Assembly (NCBI GenBank): GCA_039654915.1
Contig: CM077593.1
Span: forward strand, 34,132,501 to 34,196,500
Source of the DNA: Aquilaria yunnanensis
Taxonomy: Eukaryota > Streptophyta > Magnoliopsida > Malvales > Thymelaeaceae
Direction of reading: 5' to 3'
DNA: 64,000 bases
The position numbers were made by a program, and so were the translations under genes. The notes under the pieces are model-generated. The model had not been told where the DNA came from. It saw only the letters and a list, made by a program, of their open reading frames with translations, and made no database searches. Shown here piece after piece: positions 35,239-46,800 of the stretch (positions are counted from its first letter, which is position 1; every line of letters starts with the position of its first letter).

Positions 35239-36351
35239 TTTAAAGGGGCACTTCAAGAATGAGAGGAAGGTTTACTGTTGTTGTTTTGAGGTTAATTAAG
35301 AATAAGATATCCACGTGATATCAAAAAAAAAGAAAAAAGAAAAAAGAAAAAGATATCCACGTAAATGAGTGAAAAGTAAGCCGCAAATCAGTTGGAGAGT
35401 CAATTGAAGGAAATTTCAGTTAGAATATTATGTAAATCTAATTCTGCGGGAGAATAAGAGCTGAATTTTATGCTTTTAATCTCAGTTTTTTTTTTCATTT
35501 TTATTCTTATATTATATGTTTAATTAAATGATTCGGTTATATGCATTTTTTAGCTTATAAAAAAATTTCATTTTATGAATTCATTAAATCCAAAAAGCAA
35601 TTAAAATTTTTTAATCTCATATATGTACACATACAAATTTGAAGTTAGAAGCTCTTATTACTTCCTAAAATTAGTTACTTCCCATTTTGTGCATTCTTTA
35701 TTGTTTGTGTAAAAATAAAAAATTTGAGCTTTATTACCGTTTGCCTATTTTGTGTACTCGTTTAATACATTAAATTAAACAAGTTTAAATTGTAACAATG
35801 AAATCATGATTTCCCATTAGTCTAAACTCATACTAGACATTAAAATTTTTAGCATCTCCACATTTTTTTTAGTCTATGTAATTTGAATTCAATATATAAT
35901 ATTTTTAAGAACTAACAAAAAAATCAAAATCCTGATGTAGCGTCAGATATGTAAACTATTTCATTCGTAAAGGTGGTATCAACAAAAAAATTAGTGGCCT
36001 GCTTTTTATTATTTTATAAAAAGCCCTTCCTAAAAAATTAATCACAAGAATATTCTCTCCACTAATGCCAATTTCCCAGGAACTAAATCATTACTAGAAA
36101 ATTTCCTCTCAAACGTGCCATATTTGCTTCTCTGAAAGAAGAAAAAAAACCGAAGGATTTACCGTCACAGATTTCCAATTCACATTGTCTACTTACCCCT
36201 TCTACTACGTTCCATGAATGCCAAATTATATTATAAACAGAATTCCCTTTAGCAATCTACCAAGGTTTCTTACTTCGCCCGACCGAAAAAAGGTAAGAAA
36301 ACCATAAAGCTTGAACTTTCAGGTCGGCAAATTACACCATAGAGATTCAAT
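35239..36351. other. AT-rich intergenic DNA, 3' of the host gene
   Basis: No ORF of note. It contains an A-rich block flanked by a 13-bp direct repeat (35304-35362). The end near 36250-36351 should be the 3' untranslated region of the minus-strand gene. Confidence 0.6.
35304..35362. repeat. A-rich tract flanked by 13-bp direct repeats
   Basis: AAGATATCCACGT occurs at 35304-35316 and 35350-35362 on either side of GATATC plus an A-rich (AAAAAAG)n run. This looks like the footprint of a poly(A)-ended retroposition event with its target duplication and almost no body. Confidence 0.5.
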
Positions 36352-38281
36352 CTAGGCGCGCTTCAAAACCACCAGCATGATAACCAAGGTTGCCAACGCA
36401 AAAAATGATGCAGACATCTTATCAATGAAGGTGAAGGATGATGAACGACTTTCTTGTGATTCTTTGGTGCCATCTTTTGGAGATTGGGAACGAAAAATGT
36501 CCTGAATGAAGCCAGACACATCATTCACCAAACCTGTTACAATCATCTTTACTTTATCCAGAAACTCTGAGAATGCGTTTGCTGTGTTCTTTGATTCGCA
36601 TGATTCATCTGAATGTTCCACCTCTGGCTCATTATTAAACTGTTTATCTTCAGCCTCGTGATCTGTAGACATCCAATAGTTTCAAACAAATGCATAATCA
36701 TTTGATAAATGAAGCACTAACGAAAAAGGGTTGCATATACTCTTACGGGTCATACTAGACTCGAGGAAATCCTTCAAAGCAGGGTTATCAAGAACAGCAT
36801 TCCAAACTTTTTCATCGGAGGCAATTGAAGCAACAACAGACTGGTTTAATACAAGAAATGAATGTAAGTATGAGCCTCAAAAAGATGTCAACTTCAACCA
36901 ACCGTGTGCATGAATCTAACAGATAATCAAACAATTTTTATATTGATAAAAATATGACCGGCTTCTCATCCGTTTCTTCAAGCATGTCAATTTCAACAAA
37001 AAGACAGATACTGGTTTAAAGAACACTTATAACTGAGAAAAACAGGGTTCAAGATAAAGTTAAAACCTGTGCAGCTGGACTTTCACAAAGGAATGTGAAA
37101 GCCTGCATAGCAGCTTTCGGCACAGCTTTTGAGTTAAAAGAGGTACAATCTCTAGTTTCCAAGCAGTCGTTGGAGTTGGACAGCAACGCAACACTGGGCA
37201 TTTTACCAGCTTGTGGAGAATCGCCATGGCTGATCAAATTCCGAGATGATACAGAGACCCTGAATTATAAGTTCACCAAAAGCAAAGAATTTTGGAGACA
37301 ATATCATTTCAAACAGATACAGACATCACATATTGAAGCAAGTGTACAACTAACAGCTACTACTTATCGAACTTCTAACATTACTGGCTAGTTTCAAGCA
37401 TTCATCACAACCATATGATGAAATTAAGCACACTTTTAAAAACAGAGCTGCAAACAAGCTACTCATAAACTTAAAAACACCGCAAGCCAACTGCTCATAA
37501 ACTTAAATCTCACTGATAAGTTGCACAAACAGGACTAAATTTATTGCCAGTGAATTTTAAATGACCTTTCCAAATCAATCTTAACAAACAATTCAGCAAT
37601 ATAAAAAGAAAATATAAAATTTACAGCTAATACTTATTGAAACTTCTACAGTTACAGGCTACTTTCAAGTAATCTAACAATCAAATGATGCAATTATAAG
37701 TACTTCTAAAAAGAAAAAAAAATTCAAACCAACTATAAATAGACTTCACAGGCAATTCCATCAATATCCAATTTTTGAAGGATAAAAAATGCATAGAGAC
37801 AACAAAACCATTTCAAAAAAGAACAATCAACCTGATCAAAGAACTAGTGGTACCAAAACCAATTTAGAGAATATCAAATCAAACTCGGCTTTACAGAGGA
37901 AGGAATAGGGTTTATTATTGAGTACTTCTCAAAAGCATCTTTCAAATCATTGGTCGCCGACATGGCCTCCTCAAGGCTCGGCGGACCACCAAAAACAAGG
38001 CGTGGCATCCGGTCGCCGCTGCCAAAGGCTGAACTCACGAGCGGCGCCTCGTCCAGGGCGACGTCCCAGTCATCAACCATAACCCACGAATTCTGAGGCG
38101 GTGCTTCCGCAGTAACTCCGGCGGAAGAAATGATTGCCGAAGCAGGGCGGGATGCGTTACGCATCACAGAATGTTCCGCCGGCGGCACCACGGAAACGCC
38201 GCCGCGCAGGCTGCTAGTGGCAGCACTGATCCCGGCTACCTTGGCCGCTGTCCTTATCGCTCCGCCAGCTCCTCCGCCCAT
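36352..38281 (-). CDS. Tail-anchored plant protein of unknown function, four exons, 317 aa
   Basis: Exons on the minus strand: 38281-37926, 37259-37067, 36840-36747 and 36662-36352. Junctions keep phase (2, 0, 1) and use GT..AG (donors GTACTC, GTTTTA, GTAAGA). The total is 954 nt. The Gly/Ala/Ser-rich N-terminus may act as an organelle-targeting sequence. The middle has NSWVMVDDWDVALDEAP, a region ending VVASIASDEKVWNAVLDNPA, and an acidic stretch (EAEDKQFNNEPEVEHSDE). The C-terminus is one hydrophobic segment (FFALATLVIMLVVLKRA), fitting a tail anchor. I do not recognise a named family, although VASIASD.VWNAV..NPAL is a motif I associate with plant proteins of unknown function. The first donor could instead be GTAAAG at 37894, but that breaks phase. 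This is the only host gene here without visible lesions. Confidence 0.85.
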
Positions 38282-38330
38282 CGTGATCGATGAAATTGAG
38301 AAGATTGAATTGATCAGCCGCTGATGTCAA

Positions 38331-38336
38331 TTTATA
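38331..38336 (-). promoter_or_regulatory. TATA box of the tail-anchored protein gene
   Basis: TATAAA on the minus strand, 50 bp upstream of the ATG at 38281. If used, the 5' untranslated leader is only about 20 nt. Confidence 0.5.
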
Positions 38337-38339
38337 GGG

Positions 38340-39708
38340 TAAGTCTTTTGTTAGAATTAAATACACTGTTGGTCCTCAAACATTTTCAACGACCACAAAT
38401 ATTGTCTCTAGAATCAAATCGAGTACGAATTAGTCCTCCAATTTTAACAATGGTACGAGTTTGTCCCTAGGGTAACGATGACTAAACTGCAAAACCCATG
38501 GCAGTGAAAGACAAATTGGAGATCTGAGTGATTCTGACGTTAGAGCGTGAGAAGCTCCAGCTCCGCCTGGTCTGGCATACTCATGGGTATGTACTCCAAG
38601 GTATAGATGCCGTTTATTTTTTATCGTTCAATGTGGGGAATGAGAGAAACGTAAGTCAAAAGGAATAACGGATATAAGCTGGGGCGGATTTCTTGTAGTC
38701 TTAATATCTTTCCTTTATATATATATATATATTTTTTCCCATATGTCAAAACCGAAGATTCCTATTACTCACTGGACAATAATCCCAGTCCTATCTTAGG
38801 GATAATGGACCAATTTTTAGAGATAATTAATGTTAAATTAATTTACATACTCGGATTTGTCATAAGATACAAAGTTATATTGAGTACCATAACATAATAC
38901 ATATTTAGATTGTTATATAAATATTATTAAGAAAATTATAATAATTAAAATAACAATTTAGAAAGTACCAATTTATTATAACATGCTATTTAGCAAAAAG
39001 TTTAAAATAGAAAATACTCGGCATTGTCACAAGGTCAAGAAGTCCAAAATAAAAAATAATGTAATAATTAATTTTTTTTAAAAATAATCAATAAGAATGT
39101 TATTCACCACAATTAAAACTTTACAAGTAAAAATATTCTAGTACTAATATGTGTAATGAACATACTAGACACCGAGATTACCCAGATATGCATATATTTT
39201 CAACGTTATGGCATTAGATTAATATATCATTTCTTTTAAATACTTGGCTACACTACAGTTCCCTAAATGTTGGGAATAATACACAATAAATAATCTAAAA
39301 AAAAGAATGAATTATCAAAAAATCTTATAAATACTCATGTTGGGAATACAAAACTTAATAAATACTTCTAAAAGAAATCCAATTCGACGTATACTAGAGC
39401 CTAAAGCACAAAACAGTTCATTTAAGTTTAATGGAACTAAATTAATTCATTTTCGTAATTGTTAATAACCGGTCCAATCTATAAATAATTTGTCAAAAAA
39501 TTACCAATATTTACAATCAAGGACAGTTCCTTTTTCCTCATCATGCAGCAGTCCTCCTTTGTTGCCCCGCCACTGTAGCAGCATCTGGTTCTGTTTCTTC
39601 ATTACTAAGATCTACTCAGCTGCCATTAACCAAAACCCATTCTCCTTTGAAGTAGTCAGGTGCACATCGGCTTGGCTAGATGGGCTCCAGGGGTTCACCA
39701 ACCAAAGT
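38340..39708. other. AT-rich intergenic DNA, 5' of the host gene
   Basis: Promoter-side region of the minus-strand gene. A moderately GC stretch at 38350-38600 (TTGGTCCTCAAAC, TAGTCCTCCAATTTT, TTTGTCCCTAGG) has the look of a dispersed repeat with reiterated 'GTCCT/TAA' blocks, but the family is unclear. A short (TA)n run lies near 38716-38732. No gene is supported. Confidence 0.5.
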
Positions 39709-40421
39709 GTTAAATATTATTACCACATGGTATACTACACCCTAAATTTTTAATGTATACTACATAGTGTACCGTATCACATACCATTACCGTTTTCATA
39801 AAAGAAAAATATTAGAATATTATTTTAAGATAACATAAATTCAATAATTTTTTTTGCACATTTTATATGTTTTCTAATTTTTTTCCATCATAATTTGTCA
39901 AATATAAATAAAATATGTATGATAGAAGATTTTTTTTAATACAAAAAACATAAAAAAATGTATATATAGAGCAAAATAAATAATACTCAGAAAAAAAACT
40001 AATTTATTAATATAAGAGGAAAATAATACCTTAATAATAACAATACATTTTCTAATATCATATTGAGTTCTTAGGTAGCTCAAAGTAACCATTAAATTTT
40101 TATGTTAACTAAGAAAAATAAGCAAAAGAATAAAAATAAATATTTATTTTATGATATGTATATTAGTTATACTTTAATGTTTTATATCTTTATGATATTT
40201 TGATGTAAAATGACAAAAAAATATATCTCACAAGCATTCACGAAAAAATAAAATATTGCGATACGTACATCGCGGTATTTACAGTATGCCATGGCTTTCA
40301 AATAAAATGTACACAAAAAGTAAGCGATATGTGAAATATTATGGTATACCACACGATAAAATGATAAAATATGAAAACATTTTGTATTACGTAGGCTAAG
40401 CCGTATACCGTGGTACTTAAC
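39709..40421. mobile_element. Putative non-autonomous inverted-repeat element (713 bp)
   Basis: The left end GTTAA..ACCACATGGTATAC (39709-39735) and right end GTATACCGTGGTACTTAAC (40403-40421) are imperfect inverted repeats. GTATACCACA-type motifs recur inside near 40344. The interior is very AT-rich with no ORF. Target duplication was not identified, so the family is open. Confidence 0.4.
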
Positions 40422-42758
40422 TCCATGTCACCAACTCAGTGGGAGGTAAACAAATTCTCGATCTCGCTGAGGAGCTACATAAGGCCTCACATCGGAGCGC
40501 AGCAGAGCTAAGGTTGTGCAAATCTTGCCTAATTTTGGGCAAGAGTCAAATAGGTCCTCAATGAGCCTACCGAGTGCAACTAAGCAATGGAGAGAGGCTA
40601 ACTAGAGGAGGCGAATAGTGGTTGGGGCAGTTGATCAATGGCTGCAATCTTGGATGCAGACTTACGAATCGAGCACTCCTTTGAGAAAATTATAGCGGGG
40701 AAGCTGAAGCTATGCAAGATAGGTGAGATAAGAGTGCTAGGTCTAACTATAATAATGCAAAACTTGATGGTCGAATTTAGATCAAACCAGGTTAGGTCAA
40801 GCCAAACCAGCCTGGTGTATTTGATTCGACCTTACACAACAAACACATTAAGTGGGATGGATGAATTAATTTATCCCAAACTAGCTGTAAGTTATGCAAA
40901 AGCAGGGTTCAAGACACATTGCACCAAAACTAATATGATACACTCATATTCCATTCTCAGTTGCATCGTGAGCAAAAGGCATACTATGATGATCCATCTT
41001 TAAAATCGAGCTCATCAATGGTCTTGCCTATCAGGGATGTTATGCTTGTTATTTGAACTTTAGTCAGACTCTAGTCTCTAGGTGCTGCAGAGAAAGGTTA
41101 TATTCATAAAGTAATGCTCATGACCTTTAAAAAAAGAAAATATAAAGCTAACATAGAATTCAAGTGCAGAAGAAAAACAAACATACGATAAAAAATTTTA
41201 GCTAAATACTCCAATCTCATTTTCCCCAGTCTTTAGACAACCATACCTCAAAATCAGTAATTTCAAGTCCAAAATAAGAAGATTCGTACAAGTTAAAACA
41301 ACATATATTAACATCAAGCTCAAATGTTAATTAATATGGAATATTAACATGAATAGGTAAATAACCACACAAAGAGCATTAAGATTATCTTACGACTTAA
41401 ACTCATGGTAGAAAATTAAAAAGACACAAAACTGAACTATAGGCAACAGATAAAGAAAAAGAACACATTCCTTTCAAACTTCAAAAGTCCATTGCTACAA
41501 TCTATGCCCCCTACTCTTTTCTTTTTTATGATTGATCTTGTCTGCCTTTATAGATCTTCCAAGCAACATATACAAAATCTAAAAACCAAAACCATGAAAA
41601 ATCATCTTATGAAATCAAATAAAAACAAACACCCGCATTAGAATTTGTTTAAGAGAAGAAAAGGCCCCCTCAATCTGGCTATTAAGACCATGAAATAAAT
41701 ATTCATGGTCTTTTTTGGTCGTGCAATAATAATTCAAGAAAGATCACAACATCTAAGGCGAACCCATTGCAATCACTTTAGTGTTTTCAAACACCAACCA
41801 CTCAATTGTCATGATATGCTTAGACTTGATAGGGGAGAGATTGAAATGTTGTTCTCATCCTATATGCTCCAATAAAAATCATCAGGTTTGAGGGGCTAGA
41901 AAAGCTTTCCTTCAATTATAGGAAGCTGACTCTTGAGGCCAACTTTCAGATAATTCTTCTTAATTTCACATGAAACAAACCTTGATTTCGCTCCCTTTGG
42001 GATTAGAATAGTCAACATGACCTCTTGGAGTGTCTGTGTCCACGAATATTTTTCAAGATCAAGGCCATTCCCTTTATTTAGAATTTGACACCCCTCTCCT
42101 CCTTCTTATCGTCTTTTCTTCTTTTACTTCATTCTTTTGCTTCACTTCTTGTGTTTACCCATTCTCTTATTTCGACAACTTCCATGCAGCAACCTTTATA
42201 ACTTACTTGTCCATCTTATTCTTGCTCTTGTCCTTTGAAATGGTGTTCACCTAGAGTAATTAAAGTTCTATTAACCTCAAATTTATCTCATTATCTGGGT
42301 TAGCTGGCAAGCACATATCATGAGAAGAAGACTCTTAAACTCAATATGCATGACATGACAAAACCAACTAAATAATCCTAAGTTTATCTTCAACCAATTC
42401 TACTGATGACCACAAATCCTATTCTATCCTATCATACACATATAATATTGGTTATTAAAGAATTCTAGCTACAACCATTCTCAATGTCGAATATGTTGTT
42501 GTAAAGGAAAAAATAGCAGGAGCAAATTAAGCTGATAATAATTGATTGGGCACAAAAATCCCTAAGAAAACAAAAAAAAAAAAAAGAAATGGAACATTAA
42601 TATAGAATTGAACTGCTCTTAAAATTGAAGACACACCTGCTGATGTTACTATTTCTACTACTGCTACTGCTATTTCCAGTGCTTTTTATGCTTCCACTCT
42701 AAGTACTTTCACTTTCAGTTGACTCTGTGGATCTTTTTTCCACCATTCCTTATTAATC
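40422..42758. other. Intergenic DNA left of element A
   Basis: No gene is supported. Scattered ORFs of 75-120 codons lack family features. The last 120 bp (42640-42758) on the minus strand form a Ser/Thr/Glu-rich coding-like stretch, continued on the other side of element A (54103 onward). Confidence 0.5.
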
Positions 42759-42763
42759 CCCTT

Positions 42764-43630
42764 TGATAGCCAAAGGCTATCGCCTCAATCTGGCCGAACA
42801 CCCTGCCACAACAATGGCCAGAAGAACTGGCGCTTCCCGGGAACAGGTGGAATCATGCACCTTGGGAGATAGCCGGAGAGCTCCGAGCCTCGGCACGCCA
42901 GTAAAACTTGAGGACTCTATTCGCCCCCCAAGGTTGTGAACAGCGCGCCTTCGGAAAAGTGGCACCAGACATTGCTGCCCGAACATGATATCCCCGAAGG
43001 CGGAACCCCCTGGAACTGGGAACCCCCGAACTGAGGGTATGCTTCCCGAAGAGGCTCTATTCGAACTAGAGGACGACCTCGCCCAGGGACCTCGGGAGTA
43101 CGGCAGGAGCATTTAAGGAAGCATTTAAGGAAGCCTCTGACACGTCCCACCACAGACGTAAAAAGACGCCCTGACGCGCAGACGCCATCAGAATCACATC
43201 ATGGCCCGTCTCAGCACAAGGCTCGAGGCCATCTGGTTACCAACTATCTGTCCCCTACGCCCAGAAGTTCAGGAGCATCCGACCGCACACGTGTCATGAT
43301 CTGAACGGACTAGGTATTCCTATATATACAGGAAATAAATACTTGACAGGAGGTTGGTTGGCCGGAGATACAGCTCCCACACTCTGAGAAAATACCAGGC
43401 GAGACTTTTCTGCCTTTCTCTTTGAGCTAGTGACTTTCTCCTTTTTTCGGCCACCACTGACTTGGGCGTCGGAGGCTCCCCCCCCGAAAAAACACTCCGG
43501 GGGCCTCCTAACCCTGTTTACCAGCTTTTCAGGTACTCTCCTTGGGGCGATCCACCTTCCAGGCGTTCTTCCTCCTAGAAGTCTCTTCAACAGTCATCAT
43601 GACTCACAACGATGAGGCCCCAGGCCATCA
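42764..43630 (+). repeat. 5' LTR of element A (867 bp)
   Basis: TGATAGCC to GGCCATCA. It differs from the 3' LTR by about 13-14 substitutions and one indel in the C run. An ATG near its 3' end begins the gag start-codon motif, as in LTRs B and E. Confidence 0.95.
43321..43328 (+). promoter_or_regulatory. TATA box in the 5' LTR of element A
   Basis: TATATATA, 310 bp before the LTR end. The same motif lies at the matching place in the 3' LTR (near 53788) and in LTR B (near 5716). Transcription should start near 43350. Confidence 0.65.
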
Positions 43631-43810
43631 TTTGGCGCCGTCGGAGGCTCCCCCCCCGGAAAAACACTCCGGGGGCCTCCTAACCCTGTTTACTAGCTTT
43701 TCAGGTACTCTCCTTGGGGCGATCCACCTTCCAGGCGTTCTTCCTCCTAGAAGTCTCTTCAACAGTCATCATGACTCACAACGATGAGGCCCCAGGCCAT
43801 CATTTGGCGC
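43467..43810 (+). repeat. 172-bp tandem duplication of LTR end plus primer-binding site
   Basis: 43467-43638 (last part of the 5' LTR plus TTTGGCGCCG) is repeated at 43639-43810 with very few changes. The junction falls at the shared CGTC of the primer site and the GGCGTCGGAGG block. The 3' LTR is not duplicated. As a result there are two TGGCGCCG sites (43633 and 43805), and the upstream copy of the gag start is out of frame with gag. Confidence 0.93.
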
Positions 43811-46800
43811 CGTCTGTGGGAACCCGCTAGCAAATCGCCGTCGTTGAGACTCGGCGTTCTAAGGACAAGGGACTCCCAAGGTCCTCGTCCGCGCCTGAGA
43901 TACAACCGGCCGCTGAGCAGACATTCCCAGAGACTTCTACGCCCGAGGAAGACCGCCCTTTGGTAATCACCATGAGCTTCTTGAGGGACTTTCAGCGCTC
44001 GGTCGTTGCTGAAATGACTCAGCAGATCGACCGAAGATGGCCACAGCAGTCACAGGCCCAGAAACCCTCCTCATCAGCACGCCCTCGGGAGAGAAGCCCC
44101 AAGTCTACATACCGCAGTTCAGGAAGTGGAGAGCCTCGCGGAGAATCATCCACAGAAGATATAGCCCTCGGGAAATGGCCTGTGGGACAAACCGGGTCCA
44201 AGCGACCGAGAGTCTCACAGCGAAGCAGTTCGTCGCCCGAGCCGAGGTCCCTGACCCCTCCGCGCCGAACTCGCTCCCCGAAGAGGAGCCGTCGATCTCC
44301 CTCCCGCGAAAATGGTCCTAGCGCCACTGCGCTTATGGAAAGGATATTGGCACGGCTGGACAGAGTGGAGAAGCAAGTGGCCAGAAAACCCATTTGGGAC
44401 AGGCTGTCGGGGGCATTATGCGAAGATGACTCCCTGTTTATTCGCGCCGTCGTTGAGGCAGCTATGCCAGGCGACTTCAGAGTGCCTAGGCTGGAGATCT
44501 ATGATGGCCGGACTGATCCACAGGCCCATCTGACGAAGTACAGACGGAGCATGATAATGCACGGAGCTGATGACGCTACCATGTGCAAATGCTTCGAAGT
44601 CACCCTCACGGGCCCAGCAACAGCATGGTACAATTCCTTGCCCCCAGGGACTATCACTGAGTTCCAGGAGTTGTCCACAGCCTTCACCCAGCAGTTCATT
44701 GGGAGCAGGCCGACGGCCAAAATGCCTGTGCAGATGTTCGACATAGAGTAGAGAAACGGAGAGACAATCCGAGACTATGTCGAATGATTCAACAGGGAAG
44801 CACTCAGCGTCCCGGACTTCCGGCCCGAAATCCGCATCCTCGCTATGACACGGGGCCTTCGGCGTGACTCACAGCTGTTCTACGAGTTCTCAAAGGACCC
44901 CCCGGAGACCCTCGGAGAATTTTACCGAAGGGCAGAGCAGCACATGACAGCCGAGGAATTGAGGATGGCGGGGCCGAAGTCTGATCATCACCGCGCCGAA
45001 GGGTCCAGTCAGCAAGCTCGGCATCTTTCTGAACACAGAGGCCGACCACGACGAATGCGAGGAAGGAAACCTCAAAGTTTCACGCCCTTGAGCACGACAC
45101 GGACCAACATTCTCATGGCGCTGGAAAGGCAAGGGACGCAGATTCGGCGGCCAAAGGCCATGGCCGCCGATAATAAGAAAAATGCCAAGAAGTTCTGCCA
45201 GTTTCATCGCGACCACGGTCATGACACCGAAGACTACTTCCAGCTGAAGAAGTACATAGAGTCGCTGATCAAACAGGGCCAACTTCGCAAATACCTGCGG
45301 ATGCCCTCCCCAAAAGGCAAAAAAGAGGAGGAAGAGAGGGCCGAAAACGAGGACTATGACTCCGACAGGCGGAGAAACAGAAGTCCAAAAAGGCGCCTTC
45401 CACCTCCAGTAGGGGTCATCCAAACCATCACCACGGGGCTCCCATCCTCAGAAAGAAAGCGGAAGGCCAGAGAAATTGCAGTTATGGAGTATCAAAGTCC
45501 ATCAAAGAAACTGGCTCGCAAAGATGGCTCCACCGTCGTCTTCCCCCACGACGACCCGCTGCTGATAATGGCGAGAATAGGGAACTGGGACGTCAAGAGA
45601 GTGTTGCTTGATGATGGCTCAAATGCTGACGTCCTATTCTCGCACTTACTGCCGAGCTTGGGCATCTCCAGCAGCGAGCTTAAACCTGTCACCACGCCCA
45701 CCTTCGGCGTTGGGCCATCCGAACTACCCGTCCTCGGATGGATCGACCTCCCCTTGATGATGAAAGGCACTTCGGTAGACGGAGCAGCTGAGTTGTACGC
45801 GTCCACAGTGGCAAGATTCATCGTCATGGACGTCCCGTCTTCGTACAACGCCATCCTTGGAAGGCAAACTCAGGGGAACCTGCACATTCGCCCCGATGTG
45901 AAGTACTTGACTGTCACATTCGCCACCAAGGATGGAGATGCAGAGGTCTTCATTGACCAAGCCGAGGTAAGAAAGGTGTTTGTAAAAGCACGAAAGGCTC
46001 CGGCAAACAACTCTACACAAACGGTGGAGGCAAAGGCACAGGAGAAAGGCAAAGAAGGAGATCCCGCAGAAGCAGAAACGGAAGCAGTAGATCTTGTCCC
46101 AGGACAATCTACCCGAATAGGGAAGAGCTTGGCCAAAGGTGACAAGGAAAATCTTGTATCCTTTCTGCTAAAAAATAAAGATCTGTTTGCCTACTCGCCG
46201 AAAGACATGCCAGGAGTGAACCCTGGCATAATACAGCACAGCCTCAAAGTAAGCCCGGAAGCAAAACCTATCAGGCAAAAGAAACGAAGAATCTCAGCCC
46301 ACAAAAGCAACTTCGTGAAAACCGAAGTCCAGCGCCTATTGGATGCTGAAGTTATCAGGGAGGTAAAACACCCCGAATGGTTAAGCAACGTGGTCATCGC
46401 CACAAAAGAAGGTAGCAGCAAACTCTGGATGTGCATTGATTTCAGAAACTTGAACGATGCTTGCCCGAAAGACTCATTTCCCCTCCCGCCAATAGATCAA
46501 CTGGTAGATTCAATGGCCGAATACGGGCTCCTGAGCTTCCTAGATGCCTTCAACGGCTACCATCAGATAAGGATGGACCCCGAAGATGAAGAGAAAACTG
46601 CCTTCATCACCGAGGGAGGAACGTACTGCTATGTCAGAATGCCCTTCGGGCTCAAAAATGCAGGAGCCACCTACCAGAGACTGATGAACAAGGTCTTCAA
46701 GGACCAAATGGGGAGAAACATGGAGGTATATGTTGATGATATGATAGTCAAAAGCAAGCTGCCCGGCTACCACGTTGCAGATTTGGAGGAAACCTTCCAA

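Noticed and set aside
29933..35242. A clear 3-bp target duplication for element F
   Set aside because: The flanks are TTA and TTT; too short and imperfect to rely on.
40638..42254. ORFs at 40638-41003 and 42030-42254 as genes
   Set aside because: No motif, no splice context and AT-rich, low-complexity composition; nothing supports them.
42777..43966. ORFs within the 5' LTR of element A
   Set aside because: They are LTR sequence read in other frames; repeated in the 3' LTR. Only the frame from 43771 continues into gag.
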